A DNA stretch of 7,566 nt from an uncultured Hyphomicrobiales bacterium (GTDB lineage: Bacteria; Pseudomonadota; Alphaproteobacteria; Rhizobiales; Beijerinckiaceae), in assembly GCA_903916165.1 (NCBI GenBank), contig CAIWVR010000632.1:1-7566 (forward strand), in the 5' to 3' direction. Under the pieces are notes generated by a model. The model was given only the letters and a program-made list of their open reading frames with translations. It had not been told where the DNA came from and made no database searches. Shown piece after piece: positions 1 to 5,082 of this stretch. The position numbers were made by a program, and so were the translations under genes. Numbering within the stretch: the stretch's first letter is position 1; every line of letters begins with the position of its first letter.

Positions 1-122
1 AAGATCCGCATCTGCGCAAGGAATTCGCCGTACGCCTCGCGGCGGAAGGCGTGTCCTCGCGCATGCTGCCGGAATTCTATGCCGACGCCGCCGCTGGCGA
101 TGCCGTTGGCAATGTGATGTAA
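1..122 (+). CDS. 3' end of an unidentified gene (C-terminal 39 residues)
   Basis: An open frame enters from the left edge, with its first whole codon at position 3, and ends with TAA at 120-122. The visible tail is rich in Ala, Arg and Glu and ends in ...GNVM. Codon use is GC-rich, like the neighbouring genes, and the stop is followed within about 25 bases by a strong terminator, so this is very likely the genuine end of a real gene. The tail has no recognisable motif, transmembrane segment or cysteine cluster, and I cannot assign a family. The start and most of the protein lie outside the window. Confidence 0.7.
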   Translation, partial: DPHLRKEFAVRLAAEGVSSRMLPEFYADAAAGDAVGNVM

Positions 123-145
123 GCTTTCGGGCCTCTGCAGACGAC

Positions 146-176
146 AAGGGCGCGGCCTCACGGCTGCGCCTTTTTT
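146..176 (+). terminator. Rho-independent terminator of the left-edge gene
   Basis: A 9-bp stem (GGCGCGGCC at 149-157 with GGCTGCGCC at 162-170, one G-U pair) closes a TCAC loop and is followed at once by six T residues (171-176). AAG before the stem can extend pairing into the T tract. This is a textbook intrinsic terminator on the plus strand, just after the stop codon at 122. Confidence 0.88.
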
Positions 177-205
177 GTGCGCGCCATAAGGGGCATGACT
201 TGCGC

Positions 206-475
206 TTAATTTGGTATCGCCTTGCGCGGTGCAAGATGGCCATGCATGGCGAGCTCCCAGGGTTCGAATCCCGGTGTGCTGTTGCGGACAGCCAGCAATT
301 TGGCGGCCTCAAAACTGATCTGGAACCGTCCGCAACAGGCAGTCGGCTGCACAGCAGGGTCGACATCATGCGAGGCCGGGTCCGCGCAGCCAAGCAAATC
401 CCCCGGTGTGAAGGCGAGGTAGCGGCAATTGCTGCACGTTCTGGTGTCGGGCGTGGGCTTGTCCGGCGCGCTCAT
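206..475 (-). CDS. Small cysteine-rich protein, possible zinc- or metal-binding
   Basis: About 89 residues if translation starts at the ATG read from 475. That start is chosen because GGTGG lies 3 bases upstream and the earlier in-frame start at 505 has no comparable site. The core has a CSNC pair (CxxC) near residue 14, a single Cys in GDLLGC about 13 residues further on, and a CCGRF motif about 20 residues after that. This CxxC...C...(C)CGxF spacing resembles small uncharacterised proteins with a CxNCRxx...WCGEF pattern, often encoded in phage or accessory DNA, and suggests a bound metal ion. There is no signal peptide or membrane segment. The last roughly 30 residues carry no conserved-looking feature and overlap a T-arm-like sequence on the other strand (around 258-274), so the real gene may once have ended differently. 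No function can be given. It stands alone, with no operon partner visible. Confidence 0.5.
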   Translation of the reverse strand: MSAPDKPTPDTRTCSNCRYLAFTPGDLLGCADPASHDVDPAVQPTACCGRFQISFEAAKLLAVRNSTPGFEPWELAMHGHLAPRKAIPN

Positions 476-681
476 GTTCCACCTGCTGTGATCAGGGCCG
501 AGCATGGCAGGCGGCGGTTGAGAACGGGTTCGCGTGGAAGCGGTTTTTCAGCTGTGCGCAGACATCTTCTGTTAAGCGCAAGCCCCGCGCAGCGGCAGTT
601 CATGCCCGCGCAGCGGCAGCTTATGCCCGCATGCCGGACGCGCTCTCCCCATCCGGCACGCAAACTGCCAGGGGGCTATTG
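476..681. other. Gene-free stretch upstream of the nas relic
   Basis: No credible gene is seen here. The frames that are open are arginine-rich or repetitive and have no family resemblance. The only structure noticed is the 21-bp tandem duplication at 584-625. It may hold the old leader or promoter of the decayed nasT-like gene that follows, but no clear -35/-10 pair was found. Confidence 0.5.
584..625. repeat. Two tandem copies of a 21-bp unit
   Basis: 584-604 and 605-625 are adjacent 21-bp copies beginning CCCGCGCAGCGGCAG, differing at two positions (TTCATG versus CTTATG at the end). A third copy may begin (CCCGCATG, 626-633) but breaks off. The period of 21 is a multiple of three and one plus-strand frame reads through it, but that frame has no other sign of being a gene. 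It is most simply a slippage duplication. Confidence 0.75.
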
Positions 682-856
682 ATGGAGTCCGAGCTGAAAG
701 CCCTCATTATCGGGGGCGGCTGGCAGGAGGCGGGCTTCACGCGCGGGCAGCGCCTCGACAGGACGGACCGGCTGATCGCCCGCATCGGCGAAATAGATCC
801 CGACATTGTCGTCATCGACCTCGCCAATCCGCAACGCGACACGCTGGAGCAGATAT
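682..856 (+). pseudogene. Remnant of a NasT-like (ANTAR family) response regulator, receiver part only
   Basis: From the ATG at 682 the frame reads MESELKALII, then about 50 residues containing DRLIARIGEIDPDIVVIDLANP and QRDTLEQIF (split here as two motifs). This is the beta3/beta4 region of NasT-type receiver domains, where DxxVIDxxxPxRDTLEQ is characteristic. Several things show that it is dead. The acidic pair after the first strand is replaced by Gly-Gly, the segment between strands one and two is shortened, and the receiver is cut after LEQIF. The whole RNA-binding ANTAR domain is absent, and the frame then runs into sequence that in the next frame matches another gene. NasT normally binds leader RNA and prevents early termination of nitrate assimilation transcripts. 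That activity cannot come from this fragment. A distantly related receiver is the alternative, but the RDTLEQ signature makes NasT the best match. Confidence 0.7.
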
Positions 857-970
857 TTCCCGCCACTTTATATGGTGGACTGTACGGACAAGGGCCTGAT
901 CGACGGTTTCTGCCTTGGCAGCCCGTGGAATGCGCTCGCCGTTGACCGCCGCACGGGGGTGATCCTGGCG
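857..970 (+). pseudogene. Remnant of a NasS/NrtA/CmpA-type nitrate-binding protein
   Basis: In the frame one base on from the NasT remnant, residues FPPLYMVDC, then KGLIDGFCLGSPWNALAVD and GVILA, closely follow the family block (P)PPxMVxxLxxGxIDGFCVGEPWNxxAV. That block is typical of NrtA/CmpA transporter-binding proteins and of NasS, the nitrate sensor partner of NasT. Only about 38 residues of an expected 380-450 are present. After 970 the frame becomes Arg/Pro-rich and loses the resemblance. A third frame ending at TAG 1080-1082 (AVKVFDSTLYDRRF) may be a scrap from nearer the C-terminus, but this is weak. Because a NasT remnant lies directly before it and nasT-nasS is a known gene order, I favour NasS over a transporter NrtA. 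It is non-functional. Confidence 0.65.
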
Positions 971-1078
971 CTTCCCGCTGATGCCGGACTGCTGCGCAAC
1001 GGGGCAGGCCCCGCCCCAAGACGCCGCCGCTGGCCTTGCCGTCAAAGTCTTCGATTCGACGCTTTATGACAGACGTTT

Positions 1079-1510
1079 TTAGGTTTCTTGCGCTGTTGCA
1101 AACCGGCGGATGTCGCTCAGGCTGCCCTTCTGCAGACCCCGAAGCAGAACAGCCAGGCTACGGCTGCCCACGAGGCGGCAGGCTGTTTTCAGGTTGCAGC
1201 GCTGCCATTTGCGCTCGTGAACCTCGTCCCAGACCAGCAGTTGACGATCGACGATCAGCGGGTAGACGACAACCTTGCGCTTTTTCTTGCGTCCACGGAG
1301 CGTGAACATGCCGATGCTCCTGGCGTGCGCCACGCCCACGACCCCGGCTTCCTCGCGCGCCTCGATGGCGGCGACATCATGGGCGGCGACGCCCCGCATG
1401 GGGTTCCCCTTGGGAATAATCCAGCGTTTCCCGCCCCGCGACGTGATAAGGCAGATTTCGACTTCGCCATTCGCCTTCAAGATAAGCGGCAAGGCACCGA
1501 TTTGTTTCAA
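1079..1510 (-). CDS. Nudix hydrolase, diphosphoinositol/diadenosine polyphosphate-hydrolase-like, with atypical Nudix box
   Basis: 143 residues, a normal size for a single-domain Nudix protein of the DIPP/Ap4A type. The strand before the box (GKRWIIPKGNP, residues 27-37) and the late ERKWQ (99-103) fit that group. In the Nudix box G35, E50, E53, E54 and G56 are kept, so the metal-binding glutamates are there. The first Glu of the consensus is Val41 and the Arg of REUxEE is Ile49, which may weaken activity or change specificity. Family members cleave X-linked diphosphates such as diadenosine polyphosphates, diphosphoinositols or short polyphosphate; the substrate here is unknown. It is soluble and cytoplasmic. 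The start is TTG at 1510, because the frame is closed upstream by TAA and contains no ATG or GTG before the first beta strand; the ribosome site is weak. A basic stretch GRKKKRK lies at 73-79. It is divergent from the CYTH-CHAD gene, about 120 bases away, which suggests a shared role in polyphosphate metabolism. Confidence 0.85.
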   Translation of the reverse strand: MKQIGALPLILKANGEVEICLITSRGGKRWIIPKGNPMRGVAAHDVAAIEAREEAGVVGVAHARSIGMFTLRGRKKKRKVVVYPLIVDRQLLVWDEVHERKWQRCNLKTACRLVGSRSLAVLLRGLQKGSLSDIRRFATAQET

Positions 1511-1633
1511 TGGATGACACCCGCTGAATGAATTGGAGCACGCTTTAAAATCGTCGCTGGAAAACTGATTCGATATCAGTTAGCCTATACGCCTCGAAAA
1601 ATTTCGCTATTTCCCAAAGAAAATATTTTAGGC
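1511..1633. promoter_or_regulatory. AT-rich divergent intergenic region with a perfect dyad
   Basis: This gap between the two divergent genes is clearly richer in A and T than its surroundings and must hold promoters for one or both. It contains a perfect inverted repeat, AACTGAT (1563-1569) and ATCAGTT (1575-1581) with a 5-base spacer, whose 12-base centre-to-centre spacing is about one helical turn. A smaller palindrome, CGAAA-AA-TTTCG, lies at 1595-1606. The 7-5-7 dyad is a plausible operator for a dimeric regulator. TATACG just after it (1586-1591) could be a -10 box for the plus-strand gene, but no convincing -35 was found. Confidence 0.45.
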
Positions 1634-3226
1634 ATGTTGCAAAAATCACCTAATCGCGAAAGCGCGCTGCCAGAAAGCGTCACGATTGAAAACGCCGCGT
1701 TCCAGTCGGAGTTTGAAATCAAGTTTTCGACTGACGACGCGGGCCTTCGTCGCGTGCTGGCCTTCGCACCCCTGCGTGGCTGCGCGCCATCACGCGCCCG
1801 CACGCTCACCACCCATTATTTCGACACGGAAGATGGTCGGTTGCTGAGGCGGGGCATCAGCCTGCGCTTGCGCGTGCCCATGCGCGGCGAGTCCGTCATG
1901 ACCTTCAAGGCACCGGCGCGCGGTGGGCGTTCTTTTCTGGAGCGCCTTGAGGTCGCGCGGCCTGCGCCAGAGGGACGCTTCGACCTCCATGCCTTTGATG
2001 AGACGACGCGCGCCATGATCGAGGACGCGACGGGCGGCCTCGATCTGGTCGAGCGCTACAGCACAGTTTTCAAGCGTCGTCTCCTCACATTGAACATGGG
2101 ACGAAGTGAAATCGAGATTGCGCTGGATGCGGGCCATTTCCTGATTGGCCAGGTGCGGGCACCGCTTTTTGAAGTCGAGTTCGAACTGAAGGCGGGAGAG
2201 CGCGCGGACGCCATTGACCTGGCGCGCCGTGTTGGCCTTGATGCCGGTCTCCGTCTTGAAACGGTCAGCAAGTCGCAACGCTGCGCCCTGATGGCAGGTT
2301 TGCACGTGCCACAATCCTATAGCCCGCCGGGCGAGGCTATTCACGACGGCTTGTCGCTCGATACGATGATCGTGCAGATTCTTTCGGATTGTCTTCGGCA
2401 TTTTGTGGCGCATATTCAGCCATTTCGTGACGAGCAATCGCCAAGGTCCGTTCATCAGATGCGCGTTGCGCTGCGCCGGATGCGGGCCGTTCTGAAGACA
2501 TTTGCGCGGTCTGTCCCGGAGGCCAGCTTCCGCGCCTTTGCCGATCGGGCGCGCGATATCGCCAAGGGCCTCGGCCCCGCGCGTGACTGCGACGCATTTC
2601 GACAATTGGCGTTCGAGGAAGCGCTGGCGCACCCCCGTCATCCTGACGATGTCGCGAATCTGAACATGGCGCTGGCGGCCGAGCGGACGCGTGCCTATGA
2701 GGCGGCCTCCGCCCTGCTCGAATCGCCGACGGTCCTGACCTTCATTCTCGATCTGCAAGCCTATGTCAGCCGGCGTGGCTGGCGGGGTGAGGCGACGGAT
2801 GCGCGTTTTCTTGAATTCTCGCTTCCAGCGGCGCCATTCGCCCGTCAGGCGCTCGACGCCCTGCTGCGCAAGGCGCGCAAGAACGGCAAAAATCTCCTGA
2901 CGCGCACCGACGAGGAGCGTCATGAATTGCGGATCGTCCTGAAAAGCCTCCGCTATAATTGCGACTTCTTCGCCGGCATTTTTGCCGCCCCCAAACAGGC
3001 GAAGACCTTTATCTCGTCCCTCGGGCGTTTGCAGGACTTGCTGGGCTCCTTCAACGATCTGGCGGGAGCCGAGGCCATGATGGACCGTCTGGCGCGCACG
3101 GGGCCGGCCTTTCCGCGGGCGGCCGGGTTCATCTTGGGCTGGTATGCTTGCCAGGGTGACCAGGCCGACCGGCAAATCGCGAGCGCGTGGCGGGATCTCA
3201 AGCAGACCGAGCCATTCTGGACCTGA
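1634..3226 (+). CDS. CYTH-CHAD protein (inorganic triphosphatase-like with polyphosphate-binding domain)
   Basis: 530 residues in two domains. The N-terminal CYTH domain (about 22-225) forms the triphosphate tunnel. Its signature ExExK is E26-F-E28-I-K30, followed by HYFDT (61-65), LRLR (77-80), K92, E103/E106, K147, E159/E161, D165, and E180/E182/E184/K186. The metal- and phosphate-binding residues expected in an active enzyme are all present. The C-terminal CHAD domain (about 245-525) is a helical bundle rich in His, Arg and Lys, with HQMRVALRRMR (274-284) and HELRIVLKSLRY (430-441), the conserved patches known to bind polyphosphate. Similar fused proteins (ygiF type) hydrolyse inorganic triphosphate, and CHAD directs proteins to polyphosphate granules. 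It is soluble, with no signal peptide. The ATG at 1634 is used because it is the first in frame before the CYTH signature; the upstream ribosome site is poor, so a start a few codons further in is possible. It is followed 87 bases later by ppk2 on the same strand, probably as an operon. Confidence 0.93.
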   Translation: MLQKSPNRESALPESVTIENAAFQSEFEIKFSTDDAGLRRVLAFAPLRGCAPSRARTLTTHYFDTEDGRLLRRGISLRLRVPMRGESVMTFKAPARGGRSFLERLEVARPAPEGRFDLHAFDETTRAMIEDATGGLDLVERYSTVFKRRLLTLNMGRSEIEIALDAGHFLIGQVRAPLFEVEFELKAGERADAIDLARRVGLDAGLRLETVSKSQRCALMAGLHVPQSYSPPGEAIHDGLSLDTMIVQILSDCLRHFVAHIQPFRDEQSPRSVHQMRVALRRMRAVLKTFARSVPEASFRAFADRARDIAKGLGPARDCDAFRQLAFEEALAHPRHPDDVANLNMALAAERTRAYEAASALLESPTVLTFILDLQAYVSRRGWRGEATDARFLEFSLPAAPFARQALDALLRKARKNGKNLLTRTDEERHELRIVLKSLRYNCDFFAGIFAAPKQAKTFISSLGRLQDLLGSFNDLAGAEAMMDRLARTGPAFPRAAGFILGWYACQGDQADRQIASAWRDLKQTEPFWT

Positions 3227-3313
3227 TTGGCGGCGGCCGCATCAAAAGTGCTTCACGAGACCTTCACAAAAGCGCGCAAAGGTCAGACTCCCAAGCGTGA
3301 TGAAGGGTTTCCC

Positions 3314-4243
3314 ATGAGCGGCCATGACCAGTCCAATGCGAAAAATCTTGCTGACAGCATGCGCCACGACTTGATCGATGGCCTCGATGAAGAGCTCGAA
3401 ATGGAGTTCGACGATGAGCGCCTGAGCGCTCTCGTCGACCGTGATGCGCCCGTCGACGACGCCACGATGGACCTTCCGCGCGTCACCTATTTCCGTGAAT
3501 TGCTCGATCTGCAGCGGGAGCTGGTCAAGCTGCAGGACTGGGTCGTGCACAAGGGCCTGAAAGTTGTTGTTTTGTTCGAGGGTCGCGATGCCGCTGGCAA
3601 GGGTGGTGTCATCAAGCGCATCACCCAGCGCCTCAATCCGCGCACCTGCCGCGTCGTCGCGCTGCCCGCGCCCAATGACCGCGAACGGACGCAGTGGTAT
3701 TTTCAGCGTTATGTCAACCACTTGCCCGCAGCGGGTGAAATCGTGCTGTTCGACCGCAGCTGGTACAACCGGGCCGGTGTCGAGCGCGTCATGGGCTTCT
3801 GCTCGGAAGACCAGGTCAAGGAGTTCTTCAACGACGTTCCGGAGTTCGAGAAAATGCTCGTCCGTTCGGGTGTGGTGCTCCTGAAATATTGGTTCTCGAT
3901 CACGGACGAGGAACAGCAGGCCCGCTTCATGATGCGCATCCACGATCCGCTGAAGCAATGGAAGCTGAGCCCGATGGATCTGCAGTCGCGCAGCCGGTGG
4001 GAATCCTACACCAAGGCAAAGGAAGACATGCTGCGCGCCACCCATATCGACGTGGCCCCCTGGTGGATTGTCGATGCCGTGGACAAGAAGCGCGCCCGGT
4101 TGAACTGCATCCACCATCTGCTCAGCCAGATTCCTTATGGCAGCGTTCCGCATACGATGCCGATCCTGCCGCCGCGCGAGCATCACCCCGATTATGCCCG
4201 CGGCGATCTGCCGGAAGAGCTCTATGTGCCGTCTGTTTACTGA
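3314..4243 (+). CDS. ppk2: Polyphosphate kinase 2, class I
   Basis: 309 residues from the ATG at 3314, chosen because GAAGGG (3302-3307) lies 6 bases upstream. The frame stays open back to a TTG right after the preceding stop, but that extension looks unconserved. The protein matches the usual length (about 300) of one-domain PPK2 enzymes such as those of Sinorhizobium. Walker A is GRDAAGKGG (90-98, Lys96), and the Walker B/lid region is FDRSWYNRAGVERVMGF (146-162), both near-consensus for the family. SRSRWESYTKAKEDML (226-241) and the tryptophan pair APWW (248-251) also fit. The first 50 residues are acidic and probably disordered. Class I PPK2 enzymes phosphorylate nucleoside diphosphates with polyphosphate as donor, and run in reverse in some conditions; ADP versus GDP preference cannot be told from this sequence. 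It is cytoplasmic or granule-associated. It lies downstream of the CYTH-CHAD gene, as expected for a polyphosphate module. Confidence 0.95.
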   Translation: MSGHDQSNAKNLADSMRHDLIDGLDEELEMEFDDERLSALVDRDAPVDDATMDLPRVTYFRELLDLQRELVKLQDWVVHKGLKVVVLFEGRDAAGKGGVIKRITQRLNPRTCRVVALPAPNDRERTQWYFQRYVNHLPAAGEIVLFDRSWYNRAGVERVMGFCSEDQVKEFFNDVPEFEKMLVRSGVVLLKYWFSITDEEQQARFMMRIHDPLKQWKLSPMDLQSRSRWESYTKAKEDMLRATHIDVAPWWIVDAVDKKRARLNCIHHLLSQIPYGSVPHTMPILPPREHHPDYARGDLPEELYVPSVY

Positions 4244-4279
4244 ACGACTCTGACCAGAGATCCGCCTTGAATTTGAAAA

Positions 4280-4327
4280 CACGGGCGCTTCGTTTGGCAT
4301 CTGCAAGACGCAGACCCGTGCCTTTTT
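4280..4327 (+). terminator. Probable terminator after ppk2
   Basis: CACGGG (4280-4285) pairs with CCCGTG (4315-4320), and an inner hairpin TCTGC/GCAGA closes part of the loop. Five T residues follow at 4323-4327. The unpaired interior is large, so it is weaker than the terminator at 146-176, but its place 37 bases after the ppk2 stop fits the end of the operon. Confidence 0.55.
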
Positions 4328-4328
4328 A

Positions 4329-4445
4329 ACCCGGGCCGCCGCCTGCGCCGCCAGCGGCATCAACGGCGCGCATATCGTGGCGCGCCTCAAGCGCGACAGT
4401 CAGGCGATTTCGGTCACGCAGGACTACAAGGACATGCTGGAATAG
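4329..4445 (+). pseudogene. Possible C-terminal gene fragment, unidentified
   Basis: A frame ending in TAG at 4443-4445 reads, in its last third, ARLKRDSQAISVTQDYKDML E, preceded by AASGINGAHIV. Composition and codon use in this stretch look protein-like, with alternating charged and hydrophobic residues and a GC-rich third position. There is no start codon with a ribosome site upstream, and the reading frame extends back only through the terminator sequence. It may be the stump of a deleted gene, or chance. I do not recognise the family. Confidence 0.3.
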
Positions 4446-4506
4446 ATCGCCTGATTGAAAGTCACGCGCCAATGCAGGATGGTTGGGCTTGCAACAGGAG
4501 ACGGCC

Positions 4507-4989
4507 ATGACTGACGGTAACATGACCGACGACAGCCAGCCCCGGTGGAAGCACGACGGCGTGCGCGTGATCTCAGCCGGTGCGCTGGATGGTGGTTCCG
4601 CGCCGCAGACGTCCGGCATGGACCGCAAGGCGGCGATCGATTTCGCGCGCGCTGGCGCGCAGAAACTCTGGGCCGGGACGGTGACGATCCATGCCGGCGC
4701 CAAGACTGGCGCGCATCATCACGGGCCTCTGGAAAGCGTGATCTATGTCGTGAAGGGCCGGGCGCGGATGCGCTGGGGCGAGCGTCTGGAATTCACCGCA
4801 GAGGCGGGGCCGGGCGATTTCATCTTCGTGCCGCCCTATGTGCCCCATCAGGAGATCAACGCGCTGGCGGATGAGGCGCTCGAATGCGTGCTGGTGCGCT
4901 CGGACGGGCAGGCGACGGTGGTCAATCTGGATATTGAAGCGGCGGAGGTGCCGTCCGAGGTTGTGTGGCTCGATCCGATTCATTGTTGA
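4507..4989 (+). CDS. Small single-domain cupin protein
   Basis: 160 residues from the ATG at 4507, which has AGGAG (4496-4500) 6 bases upstream; a TTG at 4483 in frame is less likely. One cupin barrel fills residues about 50-145. Motif 1 is GAKTGAHHHGPLE, giving the metal ligands HxH and Glu, and motif 2 is GDFIFVPPYVPHQEIN, with its His. A full 3-His/1-Glu metal site is therefore present. The run HHHGPxESxIYVxxGRxRxRxG is typical of a widespread bacterial cupin group without a settled function; members include dioxygenases, isomerases and sensor-like binding proteins. It is soluble and cytoplasmic. It converges on the class II aldolase-family gene with a REP-like repeat between, so it is not in that operon but may act in the same catabolic island. 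Confidence 0.88.
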   Translation: MTDGNMTDDSQPRWKHDGVRVISAGALDGGSAPQTSGMDRKAAIDFARAGAQKLWAGTVTIHAGAKTGAHHHGPLESVIYVVKGRARMRWGERLEFTAEAGPGDFIFVPPYVPHQEINALADEALECVLVRSDGQATVVNLDIEAAEVPSEVVWLDPIHC

Positions 4990-4990
4990 T

Positions 4991-5072
4991 CGTCATTGCG
5001 AGCGCAGCGAAGCTATCCAGAGGCCGCACGTGAGGCATGGATTGCCAGGTCGCTGCGTGCCTCGCAATGACG
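4991..5072. repeat. REP-like palindromic intergenic repeat
   Basis: The 82-bp element starts CGTCATTGCGAG (4991-5002) and ends with the exact reverse complement CTCGCAATGACG (5061-5072). The arms continue imperfectly inward (GCAGCGA near 5004-5010; TCGCTGC at 5050-5056; ATCCAG at 5015-5020 against TGGATT near 5038-5043). This sequence type is a familiar dispersed repeat in Bradyrhizobium/Rhodopseudomonas-like genomes. It lies two bases after the cupin stop and ten before the stop of the convergent gene, a usual place for such elements. It could serve both genes as a bidirectional terminator or mRNA 3'-end stabiliser. Confidence 0.85.
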
Positions 5073-5082
5073 ACGGTGTGAA

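Noticed and set aside
206..285. A tRNA gene on the plus strand suggested by the T-arm-like GGTTCGAATCC
   Set aside because: The T stem has a mismatch, the bases after it (TGTGCTG) find no 5' acceptor partner about 48-60 bases upstream, and no anticodon or D arm can be drawn. Kept only as a possible scar.
200..682. A 160-codon plus-strand open frame from 200 to 682
   Set aside because: It is arginine-rich, includes the tandem repeat, lacks a ribosome site and motifs, and lies antisense to the cysteine-rich small gene.
621..1019. A minus-strand open frame over the nas relic
   Set aside because: The plus-strand frames here show NasT and NasS/NrtA blocks; this frame shows nothing.
1790..3175. 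A long minus-strand open frame opposite the CYTH-CHAD gene
   Set aside because: It is the antisense shadow of a well-supported gene in GC-rich DNA and shows no family motif.
3227..3313. A 29-residue N-terminal extension of PPK2 from a TTG next to the CYTH-CHAD stop
   Set aside because: It has no ribosome site of its own and no conserved look; the ATG at 3314 has a good site and gives the usual family length.
3242..4390. A long minus-strand open frame opposite ppk2
   Set aside because: It covers ppk2 antisense; the plus strand has Walker A, the lid motif and a ribosome site, while this frame has none.
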